Positions 1-9,693 of a DNA stretch of 64,000 nt are shown here, piece by piece (the stretch's first letter is position 1; each line of letters begins with the position of its first letter). This stretch comes from Psychrobacter piscatorii (GTDB lineage: Bacteria > Pseudomonadota > Gammaproteobacteria > Pseudomonadales > Moraxellaceae): the NCBI RefSeq assembly GCF_904846415.1, contig NZ_CAJHAR010000003.1:120762-184761 (forward strand). Direction: 5' to 3'. The translations under genes and the position numbers were made by a program. The notes below the pieces were generated by a model. It had not been told where the DNA came from. It was given only the letters and a program-made list of their open reading frames with translations, and did not search any database.

Positions 1-753
1 CGCGAAATCGTTGAAAGTATTCGCCTAGAGCGCGATGACAATTTGATTGAGATTGGGCCTGGTATGGGCGCATTGACCGAGCCGTTATTAGCAGAAGTGG
101 ATGCGATGACAGTCGTAGAGTTGGATCGCGATTTGGCTGATAGCTTACGTATTCGTATTGGTGCCAATAGCCATCCAAACTTTGAGATTATTAAAGACAA
201 CGCCATGCATGTTGATTATCGTGATCTGTATAGCGAAGCACGCGGTAAACTGCGCGTGGTGGGTAACTTACCATATAATATTTCAACGCCTATCTTATTT
301 CATCTGCTTAGTTATGCGGATGTGATCCAAGACATGCACTTTATGCTACAAAAAGAAGTGGTTGAGCGTATCACGGCTGATGTTGGTAGCAAAACTTATG
401 GTCGTCTGTCTGTCATTATGCAGTATTACTGTGATACAGATTATTTGCTGACTGTGCCTCGCGGGGCTTTTAATCCTCCGCCAAAAGTCACCAGTGCTGT
501 TTTTCGACTGACACCGCATATCGATAAACCGATAGTAGCAGAAGATGAAGAGTATTTTGCCATTGTCGTACGTGAGACCTTTAACCATCGTCGCAAGACG
601 CTACGTGCTATCTTCAAAAAATCAACCTTGCTGCCGACGCTGAGTGAGGATGATTTCGCTGCTTGCGGTATCGATCCGCAAGCACGTCCTGAAACCTTAA
701 GCGTTACAGATTTTGTCAATCTGAGTAATCAGGCTCGTCATATAGACGTTTAA
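1..753 (+). CDS. rsmA: 16S rRNA (adenine(1518)-N(6)/adenine(1519)-N(6))-dimethyltransferase, 5' end outside the window
   Basis: RsmA (KsgA) dimethylates two adjacent adenines in the 3'-terminal hairpin of 16S rRNA, a late step of small-subunit assembly. The reading frame is open from base 1, so the gene begins before the window and only its start is missing. Visible motifs are the SAM-binding [11 protein letters not shown], the acidic ELD that contacts the ribose, and the catalytic NLPYNIS motif of the N6-adenine methyltransferase fold. The C-terminal helical part (residues [11 protein letters not shown]) is typical of the family. apaH follows 43 bases downstream on the same strand. In many enterobacteria apaG lies between rsmA and apaH; it is absent here. 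Confidence 0.96.
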   Translation, partial: REIVESIRLERDDNLIEIGPGMGALTEPLLAEVDAMTVVELDRDLADSLRIRIGANSHPNFEIIKDNAMHVDYRDLYSEARGKLRVVGNLPYNISTPILFHLLSYADVIQDMHFMLQKEVVERITADVGSKTYGRLSVIMQYYCDTDYLLTVPRGAFNPPPKVTSAVFRLTPHIDKPIVAEDEEYFAIVVRETFNHRRKTLRAIFKKSTLLPTLSEDDFAACGIDPQARPETLSVTDFVNLSNQARHIDV

Positions 754-796
754 TGTAAATAATTACTAATTATTATATAAAAATCATAGAGGTATT

Positions 797-1633
797 ATGA
801 GTTTTCGCCATCAGTATGTCATTGGTGACCTACAAGGTTGCCACGCGGCTTATCTACAATTACTAGAGACATTAGATTTTGATCCTGCTCAAGACAAGTT
901 ATGGTTCGCCGGTGATTTGGTAGCGCGTGGTGAGGACTCATTAAATACCTTGCGCGATGTCAAAGCATTGTGTGAACAGGGCGCTGCAGCAACCGTATTA
1001 GGCAATCATGACATCAATTTAATTGCAGTCTGGCGCGGCGCTGCAAAACTCAAGAGCAAAGATAAAACAGCGCCAATTTTTGCAGCGGATGACTGTGATG
1101 AATTGCTTGAGTGGTTACGCAGGCAGCCGATATTGGCATATCCAGATGAGCATACTGTGCTGGTACATGCAGGGATTCCACCACATTGGAGTATTGAGGC
1201 AGCAGCAGCATATGCCAAAGAGCTAGAATCGCAGCTGCAAGGTAGCTTAGAGCAGCTTGATGAACTACTGCCAAATCTCTATAGCAAAAAAGCCGATAAA
1301 TGGCATGCAGGTATCGAAGGCTTTACTAAGATGCGAGCGATTGCCAATTACTTTACTCGTATGCGCCTGTGTCAGCAGGATGGCTTGCTTGAGTTTGACT
1401 TTACAGCAGGGCTAGATGAGCCTATGCCAACCGATTTTTTACCATGGTTTGAGTGGCAAGTACCGCGCACGCGTAAGATACTCTTTGGTCATTGGGCCGC
1501 GCTGCAAGGCGAGATTGATTTACCATATGCGCGTGCACTCGATGGTGGGTGTGTATGGGGCAACTGTCTGTTGGCGTATCGTCTCAGTGACAGCAAGGTA
1601 ATAGCTTCAAGTGCACAGTGCCCGGGTTCATAA
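797..1633 (+). CDS. apaH: Bis(5'-nucleosyl)-tetraphosphatase, symmetrical (diadenosine tetraphosphatase)
   Basis: ApaH hydrolyses Ap4A to two ADP, and in E. coli it also removes Np4 caps from RNA. The 278-residue length matches the family. Calcineurin-like phosphoesterase motifs appear in order: GDLQGC at the N-terminus, GDLVARGEDS, GNHD, then the late H residues in LVHAG and FGHWA. The start ATG has a GAGG ribosome-binding site four bases upstream. It is probably co-transcribed with rsmA. A weak hairpin with AATACC/GGTATC arms lies just after the stop, between this gene and the convergent BLUF gene. Confidence 0.96.
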   Translation: MSFRHQYVIGDLQGCHAAYLQLLETLDFDPAQDKLWFAGDLVARGEDSLNTLRDVKALCEQGAAATVLGNHDINLIAVWRGAAKLKSKDKTAPIFAADDCDELLEWLRRQPILAYPDEHTVLVHAGIPPHWSIEAAAAYAKELESQLQGSLEQLDELLPNLYSKKADKWHAGIEGFTKMRAIANYFTRMRLCQQDGLLEFDFTAGLDEPMPTDFLPWFEWQVPRTRKILFGHWAALQGEIDLPYARALDGGCVWGNCLLAYRLSDSKVIASSAQCPGS

Positions 1634-1679
1634 CGTGGGCTATAAATACCTTTTATTAGTAAGGTATCTAACTGAGTCA

Positions 1680-2315
1680 TTAAGGAATAACGTCGTACCT
1701 GAATAATAAGACAGCTGCGGTTGACGCGACCAGTAGCCCAAGAAATATAAATAATAAGATATTATCTTGAGTTAACTTTTCTTCAAGCTCAGAGTAACCT
1801 AAGTCATCAAAGGTGATATAGTTCGTGTCATGACTGATGTTAGAGTAGTCGAACTTCCTCACGCATTCGATAAAGTATTCAACAAACCAGTATGGCCAGT
1901 GTTCCGGTTTGAATGGTGAGATCTCTCCTAACTGAGCATGATCAGACAATCTATGCCAGTTACTGGCGCTTAAGTTAAGACTGTGCATACGCCAATCTTC
2001 AAAGCGGCACTGACTGACCTGCTCAACAGCAACGACATCTACTTTTCTGTGATTTCTATCTTTAAATATTCTTTGCATAAGAGAAAATACAACATCTTTT
2101 GCGCCTTCTAAGCATTGAAGAAAGCTTTTTTCATCATTGCATAGAAAACCTGCAATTTTATTATTTTTATTATAGACATGCGAGTGTCTTTGGATATGCT
2201 CAAATACAGATCTATCGGTGGTATTAACTCTACTAACATAGATGAGTCTTACAAGGGAGGTTGATGCAACATCCTTCATAGATTCTTCCAGTTTGCTATG
2301 ACTGGCTATATTCAT
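1680..2315 (-). CDS. BLUF-domain blue-light sensor with C-terminal transmembrane anchor
   Basis: BLUF domains bind FAD and sense blue light. Residues about 20-115 carry the expected landmarks: the flavin-contacting Tyr in LIYVSR (about Y26), the Asn of YNKNNKIAGFL (about N49, five residues before the Ile as in PixD/SlrB), the Gln of FLQCLEG (about Q67), and FEDWRM with both the Trp and the Met near residues 108-110. All photocycle residues therefore look intact. After about 65 residues of linker that I do not recognise, the last 25 or so residues form a hydrophobic helix (FIFLGLLVASTAAVLLF) followed by a short tail, so the protein is probably a monotopic membrane protein. The start is supported by AGAGGA five bases before the ATG. 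It stands alone, convergent with apaH. Confidence 0.88.
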   Translation of the reverse strand: MNIASHSKLEESMKDVASTSLVRLIYVSRVNTTDRSVFEHIQRHSHVYNKNNKIAGFLCNDEKSFLQCLEGAKDVVFSLMQRIFKDRNHRKVDVVAVEQVSQCRFEDWRMHSLNLSASNWHRLSDHAQLGEISPFKPEHWPYWFVEYFIECVRKFDYSNISHDTNYITFDDLGYSELEEKLTQDNILLFIFLGLLVASTAAVLLFRYDVIP

Positions 2316-2549
2316 TCTTGTCCTCTTTTAGTGATCTATCCCAATTTCTTATTGAGCCCGCTCCTCATTATTTTAGATAATTTTTGAATCCTAAGTTTGT
2401 TGAGCTGTGCGAGAGTTTTGCTTCTACGTCCATATTTTTAAGATTAAGGTGTAAAAGCTTTAACTAAGTTGTGTGAGTGCTTTAGGTCTGACATCAAATG
2501 ATTTTAATCTCAATAATTCACCAAGCATCAAGCCGCCCAAGCGAGCCTT

Positions 2550-4994
2550 TTAATCAGGCAGCTTTGGCGGTTTTTTAGGTTTTGGCAAAGGTGTTTTGGC
2601 ATCGCCAGTGGCCTTATCATCAGCATCCGCATGATTTGACTCGTGACCAACAGTATCATCATTGATGGTATTGAGCGTCTTGGTGACTTTGTCATATTGG
2701 ATATCGTCGGTATAAGGCGTGCTATTTAGTTCTTCATCTGCCAGACCATCATCAAGATTGACAACCTTCTTAGGAGAGTTGTGAGGTTGGGTGTGATCGC
2801 CCTGTGGTTGACTGTCATAGTATATGTCTGTACTCGCTTCCGCGTTTTGCGCTACTGCTTGCTTAGACTCGGGTAATATTCTGACATCAGACAATCGGCG
2901 TACCACATAATTGCTTGGTATGGCTTTTCCATTTTTTTGTGCTGAAGTGTCATCAAATATCATATGACCTTGACTATCGATGCGTGCATATTTCATTGGC
3001 TTGTCGCGTGGCCAGAAAAAGTCAGAAGGGTGGCTAATGATGTGTCCAAACACTAGCTTTGTGAGGCGACTCCATTCAAAGAAACGCACTTCTTTTGAGC
3101 GTAAAGCAACAAATAATGCCAGCGAAAAACTGACTATCAAGTTGACCATACCAATAAGTGCGACACCCAATATAGAAATCAGAATGAGGCTCCAGCTGAT
3201 GTCATCAGCAGATATATTGAACAATCCGTGTGCCAAGTTCGCTGAAGCAAAAGCAATATGACGAATATCAATCGGTAAGCCGAATATGTAGCCGATGGTT
3301 GCTGTACTACCTAAGAAAACCCCAAATAAAAAGTTACCCATGATAGCGCCCAAGTTCGCTTCTATGAAGCCGCCTAAACGCTTAAGCCATGATGCAGGCA
3401 GTATATGTTGTAGTAGTTTATGGCGTTGAATACGCGCACCTACTTTGTTATAGACCGCTAAGTTGTCGTAATAACCCGCGATCAAACCCGCTAAGAACAA
3501 ATACACGCCAGCAATAGCAGCATGAGGAAGCGCTAATGAGTGAAACGGATCCAAGTCATGGAGTAGATGACCTGCTTTTTCGGTACCAATCATCGGTGCG
3601 CCTGTGTACTGTAACCAAGCAAAAGAGATGATAAGTGCAACGGGTATCGCTAACATAACGTTACCCATGATAGCGATGAACTGAGTACGTAAAATATCAA
3701 CGACCAACTCTGATAGCTTGTTTAACTGATGAGACTTCTTGCCAGAGCCTTCAGATATAGTAGAAGCAATAGCAGCAGCGGTCATCGCTGGCTGCTTGGT
3801 AGCGACAGTTCCGCGAATAACATGGATGAACACAAAGCCCAAGCCATAAATCATACTGTTAATAAATGCACGTCCCATCGGTGCGAGCGCCAATTGGTAA
3901 GCCAGTATCTTTATGGTGGCCATAAAGGCAATGACAAAACCGCCAATGGAGGCTTTTTTGAGCATCTTTTGATAGCCAGACTTATCGGTGCTTATATAGT
4001 GCTCACCCACGCGACTGGCATTTTCAGTGACTTTACGTGACAGCAATTTTGTGTTGTTATCAATCAAGTGGCCAATGCTATAGCGACGATTGGCAGTCGT
4101 AATCAGTGTTTGTATCAGCTCAATGACGGCGCGATCTCTTTTTTGATGGTCATCTGTGACCAGCTCTGTCAAGATACGCACTCGCTGTAAACTCTGATCT
4201 AAGCGCAGCATCATATTGGTCAAGCGAATAGAAATACCTGTTTTGTAGATACGTTTGCGGATAGTAGCAACGATATCTTCACACTGCTCAATCATGACCA
4301 GCAATGGTGCGGGATCAACGGCTTGTTCAGGGGTAATGTCGGTTAAGGTATCAAGCTCATGCGCTTGTCTGTATTGATTTACAAAGAGCACCGCTTCTTG
4401 GTTTTGAGCAACAAAAGAAGCAGAGTAGTTGAGCATCTGCGGATAAGCGTCCATCAAATCAGGATGCAAGCCAAGACCGCTGATGCGATAAGATAAAATA
4501 ATAATCGCGTTCAAGATGCTGTTTTTTGCCGTGGCAACCAAGTTTAGGTGTTTTTCTTCCACCCTTAGAAGCTGCACGAGTTCGTCCCATTTTTTTGTCT
4601 CAATATTGGCAAGCCAGCGCTCATCAGTGCGCTTATCAAACAAGTAACCAACCAGCTCAACCACTGAGTCATCTTGAGGGAGTATCGGCAAAAAACGATG
4701 CCCGACCAATCGTCTTAAGCTATTAAAGAATCCTTGATCCGACATAATACCTGTATCGGTATATAGCGCGATTTGACGATATTGGATAATTAATTTTAGG
4801 ACGAAGCTAGAGAGCCCATCGCCGTATTCTGGGTGTTGATGCAGGGTATCAATAAGGGATTGGATGTTTTCGTTAGCTAAAGCGGGTTCCTTGTCACTGA
4901 CGCGTAACTCATCGATCAAGCGTTTGAGCATCGCCGGATCGGGCACATCACTTAGGGCTGTAATTTGTTGTAAAATGCGTTTTAATTCTGACAC
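2550..4994 (-). CDS. SpecificRecomb (Gcr-family) integral membrane protein, annotated elsewhere as site-specific recombinase
   Basis: This 814-residue protein matches the family named site-specific recombinase Gcr, known from Neisseria. The sequence shows a soluble alpha-helical N-terminal half of about 330 residues, then several hydrophobic segments between about residues 345 and 640 (for example FVIAFMATIKILAYQLAL and IMGNVMLAIPVALIISFAW), then a polar, acidic tail ending in a Pro/Lys-rich stretch. No tyrosine or serine recombinase catalytic pattern is visible, so the recombinase name is probably inherited and the true role is unknown. The start is a GTG with AAGGG six bases upstream; the next codon is TCA. 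It is monocistronic. Confidence 0.8.
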   Translation of the reverse strand: MSELKRILQQITALSDVPDPAMLKRLIDELRVSDKEPALANENIQSLIDTLHQHPEYGDGLSSFVLKLIIQYRQIALYTDTGIMSDQGFFNSLRRLVGHRFLPILPQDDSVVELVGYLFDKRTDERWLANIETKKWDELVQLLRVEEKHLNLVATAKNSILNAIIILSYRISGLGLHPDLMDAYPQMLNYSASFVAQNQEAVLFVNQYRQAHELDTLTDITPEQAVDPAPLLVMIEQCEDIVATIRKRIYKTGISIRLTNMMLRLDQSLQRVRILTELVTDDHQKRDRAVIELIQTLITTANRRYSIGHLIDNNTKLLSRKVTENASRVGEHYISTDKSGYQKMLKKASIGGFVIAFMATIKILAYQLALAPMGRAFINSMIYGLGFVFIHVIRGTVATKQPAMTAAAIASTISEGSGKKSHQLNKLSELVVDILRTQFIAIMGNVMLAIPVALIISFAWLQYTGAPMIGTEKAGHLLHDLDPFHSLALPHAAIAGVYLFLAGLIAGYYDNLAVYNKVGARIQRHKLLQHILPASWLKRLGGFIEANLGAIMGNFLFGVFLGSTATIGYIFGLPIDIRHIAFASANLAHGLFNISADDISWSLILISILGVALIGMVNLIVSFSLALFVALRSKEVRFFEWSRLTKLVFGHIISHPSDFFWPRDKPMKYARIDSQGHMIFDDTSAQKNGKAIPSNYVVRRLSDVRILPESKQAVAQNAEASTDIYYDSQPQGDHTQPHNSPKKVVNLDDGLADEELNSTPYTDDIQYDKVTKTLNTINDDTVGHESNHADADDKATGDAKTPLPKPKKPPKLPD

Positions 4995-5181
4995 GTCGCA
5001 CCCTTTATTGTGGTTGTTTCAATCGTTTTTATTATTTGCTACTGTGCATTGCATAGTAAGTCGTAATGATTTTTTAAAAACTTGGTAAATTTATCATTTC
5101 ATTTGAGCGACACTTTGTCTTGCATCATTTTAATCGTAACCACGCATGGATAGTGAATTATTTTGTTAGCAGTTATTTTGA

Positions 5182-5216
5182 CAAAAAAAAGGACAGCAAC
5201 CAGACTGTCCTTTTTA
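5182..5216 (-). terminator. Rho-independent terminator after the first acyl-CoA dehydrogenase
   Basis: Complementary arms AAAAAGGACAG and CTGTCCTTTTT flank an eight-base loop. The T-run lies on both strands. It sits about 33 bases beyond the stop of the minus-strand acyl-CoA dehydrogenase gene. Confidence 0.85.
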
Positions 5217-5248
5217 TTAGCATTTTATAAGATGATTACAATGAGCAT

Positions 5249-7033
5249 TTAGCTAGCAGGCACATCAAAATAGTCAAGATCAAAGTTCATCATCGGGTCA
5301 CTACCAGCTTTGACCATCTGTGCATGAGCATCGATACGTGGCAAGATACGGCCAACGAAGTAATCTGCAAGCTTGGCTTTATTGGTATAAAAATCGCCTT
5401 CTTTACCATCAGCGGCTTCTACCATCAGCGCAAACATGTAGGAGTAGGCGAGGTAGCCAAAGGCATGCATATAATCAACTGCACAGCCATTCACTTCGTT
5501 CTTGCGTTCGCCAATATTGTTCAGCACCGTTGTGGTGAGCTCTTCAATCGTATCGGCTGCATCTAAAGTAGCTTGTTTGATACCATGATCCGCTTGCATG
5601 TTGTTGACGAAATCACGAATCTCACCCAAGAAATGCGTAACATATTTGCCGTTATTTTTTGCCACTTTACGGCCTAACAGATCAAGTGCCTGAATACCGT
5701 TGGTACCTTCATAAATCTGAGCAATACGCGTATCACGAACGATTTGCTCCATACCCCATTCGCGGATATAGCCATGACCACCGAAGACTTGCTGGCAATC
5801 AACCGTTGCTTCTAGCGCTTTGTCAGTCAAGAATGCTTTAGCCACTGGCGTCAGTAGGGCAACACGAGCAGCGGCGGCTTTTGCTGATTCAGGATCGGTA
5901 CTAAATTTTTCTTCGTCCAAGTTTTTGGCGACATACATCGCAAAGCAACGTGAGGCTTCGGTATTGGCTTTGGCGTTCAATAACATGCGACGTACATCTG
6001 CATGGTGGATGATGGCATCCGCAGGTTTTTCTGGACTTTGTAGTTGCGTATCGCTACGGCCTTGACCACGGTCGTTGGCGTATAGCGCCGCGTTTTGATA
6101 AGCAAGCTCAGAACCACCAAGGCCTTGTAAGCCCATGGTGACACGCTCATAGTTCATCATGATGAACATTGACGATAGACCAGTGTTTTCTTCGCCAACC
6201 ATCCAGCCTTTAGCATTGTCAAAGTTCATGACACAAGTGGCAGACGCTTTGATACCCATTTTGTGCTCGATAGAGCCAACGGCTAATGTATTGCGCTCGC
6301 CCAAGCTACCATCTGCATTGACCAAGAATTTTGGTACAACAAACAGTGAGATGCCTTTTGAGCCTTCCGGGGCATTGGGTGTTTTTGCCAATACTAAATG
6401 AATGATATTGTCTGTGAGATCGTGCTCACCACCAGTAATAAAGATTTTGGTACCAGAGATATCATAGCTGCCATCATCGTTAGGCACGGCTTTGGTTTTG
6501 ATGATACCCAAATCAGTACCCGCATGTGGCTCTGTCAAGCACATAGTACCAGACCATTCACCGCTGTACATTTTTTCCAAATAAGTCTGCTTTTGTTCTT
6601 CAGAGGCAGCGGCATTCAGACACAGCGTTGCACCGACGGTTAGGTTAGGGTATAGGGCAAACGATTGGTTGGCCGTAAAAACCATCTCTTCGGTGAGCAT
6701 GGTAACCATTTTTGGGAAGCCTTGACCGCCGTATTCAGCGTTACCGCTTAAGCCAACCCAGCCTGATTCAGCATACTGTTTGTACGCGTCTTTAAAGCCT
6801 GTTGGTGTGGTGACAACACCGTCACCCTGAAAGGTTGCGCCTTCTTCGTCGCCGCTGCGGTTGATAGGTAGTAAGATATTTTTTGAAAGTTTTGCCATTT
6901 CTTCCAAAATCATATCAACCGTTTCCATGTCGACATGAGCTAAGTTTTCGTTATTTTGCCAAAATTGTGGCGCTTTAAATACATCATTTAACATAAAACG
7001 CATGTCATTAAGAGGGGCGTTATAAACAGCCAT
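5249..7033 (-). CDS. Acyl-CoA dehydrogenase, long FadE-like bacterial type (594 residues)
   Basis: The enzyme carries out FAD-dependent alpha,beta-dehydrogenation of an acyl-CoA, the first step of a beta-oxidation cycle. The three acyl-CoA dehydrogenase regions are present: an alpha-helical N-terminal domain, the middle beta domain with CLTEPHAGTDLG and ISGTKIFITGGEHD, and the C-terminal domain with QVFGGHGYIREWGMEQIVRD and IYEGTNGIQALDLLGRK, followed by the extra C-terminal extension of about 130 residues typical of this 600-residue subgroup. Two in-frame ATGs lie close together. The second is chosen because AAAGGA stands six bases before it and directly abuts the first. The next gene upstream is a paralogue with the same layout. 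The substrate is not deducible; related proteins act on long-chain acyl-CoA or 3-methylthiopropionyl-CoA. Confidence 0.93.
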   Translation of the reverse strand: MAVYNAPLNDMRFMLNDVFKAPQFWQNNENLAHVDMETVDMILEEMAKLSKNILLPINRSGDEEGATFQGDGVVTTPTGFKDAYKQYAESGWVGLSGNAEYGGQGFPKMVTMLTEEMVFTANQSFALYPNLTVGATLCLNAAASEEQKQTYLEKMYSGEWSGTMCLTEPHAGTDLGIIKTKAVPNDDGSYDISGTKIFITGGEHDLTDNIIHLVLAKTPNAPEGSKGISLFVVPKFLVNADGSLGERNTLAVGSIEHKMGIKASATCVMNFDNAKGWMVGEENTGLSSMFIMMNYERVTMGLQGLGGSELAYQNAALYANDRGQGRSDTQLQSPEKPADAIIHHADVRRMLLNAKANTEASRCFAMYVAKNLDEEKFSTDPESAKAAAARVALLTPVAKAFLTDKALEATVDCQQVFGGHGYIREWGMEQIVRDTRIAQIYEGTNGIQALDLLGRKVAKNNGKYVTHFLGEIRDFVNNMQADHGIKQATLDAADTIEELTTTVLNNIGERKNEVNGCAVDYMHAFGYLAYSYMFALMVEAADGKEGDFYTNKAKLADYFVGRILPRIDAHAQMVKAGSDPMMNFDLDYFDVPAS

Positions 7034-7345
7034 AAACATTCCTTTGGTTTAAATAGATAAAATTGGAGTTGTTAAGATTATCAACTGTTCTCTTGATGTA
7101 ACCTTAGCGATTCATATTCAAAGTTTAACAAATAAGCTTGTGCGCGGGTGTATTTCTTCGTGAATTGTGCGTGCACCAAAAGTTAGCAGCTGCTATTGCA
7201 GTGATTAAAGGAATTTTAAAACTTGTAGCTATCTATAAAGAGATACTAATATATAAATGGATATAAATATACCCATAAAGCAAATCGGCAACACACCGAA
7301 GTATGTTGCCGATAAAATACAATATGAGTAGCGCTTAATGTTTAA
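7034..7345. other. Intergenic region between the two acyl-CoA dehydrogenase genes
   Basis: About 310 bases with no convincing ORF. It contains a terminator-like hairpin for the upstream paralogue (7284-7313) and must hold the promoter of the downstream one. No clear operator could be assigned by eye. Confidence 0.6.
7284..7313 (-). terminator. Probable terminator after the second acyl-CoA dehydrogenase
   Basis: Perfect arms ATCGGCAACA and TGTTGCCGAT enclose a ten-base loop. On the minus strand the stem is followed by a modestly T-rich stretch, so termination strength is uncertain. Confidence 0.6.
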
Positions 7346-9139
7346 TTAAAAAGCAAACTGATCAACATCCATGCTCATGTATGGCTCTACACCAGTGCTG
7401 ATACGCTGTACGTGCGTAGTAGTACGTGGCAATAGCTTAGCAAAGTAGAACTGAGCTGTTTTTACCTTGGCGTCATAGAATGCTTTTTCGCCAGTACCAT
7501 TTGCAATAGCAGTCTGAGCAACCAGTGCCATACGTGCCCATAAGTAAGCTAGGGTTACATAACCACTAAAGTACATATAATCAACTGCCGCACCGCCTAC
7601 TGCATCTGGATTTTCAGTAGCTTGCATACCAATCCGTGCAGTCAAATCGCCCCATTCTTTAAGATGCTTGGCAAGTGGGCGAATGAACTGACCCATCTCG
7701 TCATTTTCTTTATTGTCTTCACAGAATTCTTGGATGACCTTTACAAAGTTAGCAAGTAGCTTACCTTCTGAGCCTAAAACTTTACGACCCAACAAGTCAA
7801 GTGCTTGAATCTCTGTGGTGCCTTCGTATAAGCATGAAATGCGCGTATCACGTACGTTTTGCTCCATACCCCATTCGCTAACAAAACCATGACCACCGTA
7901 AACCTGAACACCGTGATTAGCGGCTTCTAGACCTGTTTCAGTCAAGAACGCTTTAGCAATTGGTGTCAATAATGACAGCATTTGGTCAGCAAACTTTAAC
8001 TCTTCGCCTTCGCCTTTTGCGACGGTATCTGCAAAGTGTGAGAGGTAATAAACCAATGCGCGACCGCCTTCAGCAAAGGCTTTTTCGGTTAATAGCATGT
8101 TGCGAACGGCTGGATGAACAATGATAGGATCAGCAGCTTTCTCTGGCGCTTTAGTACCTGATAGCGCGCGCATCGCTAAGCGATCTTTTGCGTAAGTCAA
8201 TGAACCTTGGAACGCGTACTCTGCTGCAGTCAAACCTTGAACAGCAGTACCGATACGTGCCACATTCATAAAGGTGAACATGCACTGTAGGCCGCGATTT
8301 TCAGGTCCGATCAAATAACCAGTTGCGCCATCGAAGTTCATCACACAAGTTGCAGAGGCTTTGATACCCATTTTATGCTCGATAGAGCCGCAAGCGACAT
8401 TGTTGCTTTCGCCTAGGCTGCCATCTTCATTAACTGTTACCTTAGGTACGATAAACAGTGAGATACCTTTTGTGCCAGCAGGTGCGCCTGGTAGACGAGC
8501 CAATACAATATGAATAATATTGCTGGTTAAGTCATGCTCACCGGCAGAGATGAAAATCTTTTGACCAGTAATGCTATAGCTGCCATCTTCTTTAGGCTCA
8601 GCTTTGGTACGGATAATACCCAAGTCAGAACCAGCATGGGCTTCAGTAAGACACATAGTGCCCGACCATTCGCCAGTAACCATTTTTTCTAGGTAAGTTT
8701 GTTTTTGCTCGTCAGTACCATGATGCTCGATGGTCTGAATAGCACCATGTGATAGACCAGGGTACATAGAGAATGACCAGTTGGCGGTACCAACCATTTC
8801 ATTAATGACAGTAGACAATGAAAACGGCATGTTTTGACCACCAAACGCTTCTTCAGCAGATAAAGCAGGGAAGCCAAGCTCACAATACGCGTCATAAGCT
8901 TCTTTAAAGCCTTTTGGCGTAGTGACCTTACCATTGTCAAACTTACAGCCTTCAGCATCACCGCTTTGGTTCAGTGGTGACAGTTCGTTTTCAGCAAAGC
9001 TTGCAGCCATTTCAAATAGGCTGTCCATTAGCTCGCGGTCTGCTTCTTGGAACGCTGGTAATGTTTTGTAATGGCTTTCACTATCGAGTAGTTCATGCAT
9101 AACGAATTGGATATCACGTAAGGGCGCTTTGTATTGCAT
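7346..9139 (-). CDS. Acyl-CoA dehydrogenase, second paralogue (597 residues)
   Basis: Same family and domain order as its downstream neighbour: CLTEAHAGSDLG, ITGQKIFISAGEHD, YGGHGFVSEWGMEQNVRD and LYEGTTEIQALDLLGRK, then the long C-terminal extension. The active-site Glu is expected in the YEGT segment. The start is an ATG preceded by a GGA-containing site in AGGACAGGAAGTT. The two proteins share short identical motifs but diverge elsewhere, so this is an old duplication rather than a recent copy. The 310-base gap with its own hairpin suggests they can be transcribed separately. Substrate specificity cannot be read from the sequence. Confidence 0.93.
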   Translation of the reverse strand: MQYKAPLRDIQFVMHELLDSESHYKTLPAFQEADRELMDSLFEMAASFAENELSPLNQSGDAEGCKFDNGKVTTPKGFKEAYDAYCELGFPALSAEEAFGGQNMPFSLSTVINEMVGTANWSFSMYPGLSHGAIQTIEHHGTDEQKQTYLEKMVTGEWSGTMCLTEAHAGSDLGIIRTKAEPKEDGSYSITGQKIFISAGEHDLTSNIIHIVLARLPGAPAGTKGISLFIVPKVTVNEDGSLGESNNVACGSIEHKMGIKASATCVMNFDGATGYLIGPENRGLQCMFTFMNVARIGTAVQGLTAAEYAFQGSLTYAKDRLAMRALSGTKAPEKAADPIIVHPAVRNMLLTEKAFAEGGRALVYYLSHFADTVAKGEGEELKFADQMLSLLTPIAKAFLTETGLEAANHGVQVYGGHGFVSEWGMEQNVRDTRISCLYEGTTEIQALDLLGRKVLGSEGKLLANFVKVIQEFCEDNKENDEMGQFIRPLAKHLKEWGDLTARIGMQATENPDAVGGAAVDYMYFSGYVTLAYLWARMALVAQTAIANGTGEKAFYDAKVKTAQFYFAKLLPRTTTHVQRISTGVEPYMSMDVDQFAF

Positions 9140-9693
9140 AACTTCCTGTCCTTTTTGGAATGTAACCGATCATAGCCAATAATGAGCATATGGTCGCACT
9201 ATCCTCTAGTGCGTTATTCTTACCTAGCCAGTCTGGAAATCTAAATAAATGATAAACAGTGAAGCAGGTCAACCATGCTATCGATTACATAAAATAGTGT
9301 TAAAAAGAATGGTGATTGTCAGAGTCGAAGAAAGATTAAATGTGCTCTAACAAATTCACTATAAAAGATAGGCTTTCATAGGCGATTATACAAGTTTGGT
9401 GACAGGACTGATAAGTCATGAACCTATCTTGCATCGGTTATGCAATCGACGTTAGGCGCAGTTTTGATCGTTAATAACTCTATGAAAAAGCTAGCGATAC
9501 AAGGCAGAATCTATCCCTCGAATTACTGCATATAAAATAAAAGGCAATATCGACCAAACAAAGAAAAACCGCTTTTAGAGCAAATGCACCAACAAGCGGT
9601 CTTGTGATATTTAGCAAACGTTAGTATTTGATAGCCACCCAATGCATGAGTGTGTCAAGCCCAGCCATGATGGAAGGGCAAATATCAAGACAT
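9140..9693. other. Intergenic region upstream of the acyl-CoA dehydrogenase pair
   Basis: About 550 bases without a convincing gene. Short frames here overlap the end of the EAL gene or lack a ribosome-binding site. It must contain the promoter of the 7.3-9.1 kb gene and carries the terminator of the PAS-GGDEF-EAL gene at 9564-9600. I see nothing else structured in it. Confidence 0.6.
9564..9600 (-). terminator. Terminator after the PAS-GGDEF-EAL gene
   Basis: On the minus strand, arms ACCGCTT and AAGCGGT close a loop of about 20 bases and are followed by TTTTT. Confidence 0.65.
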
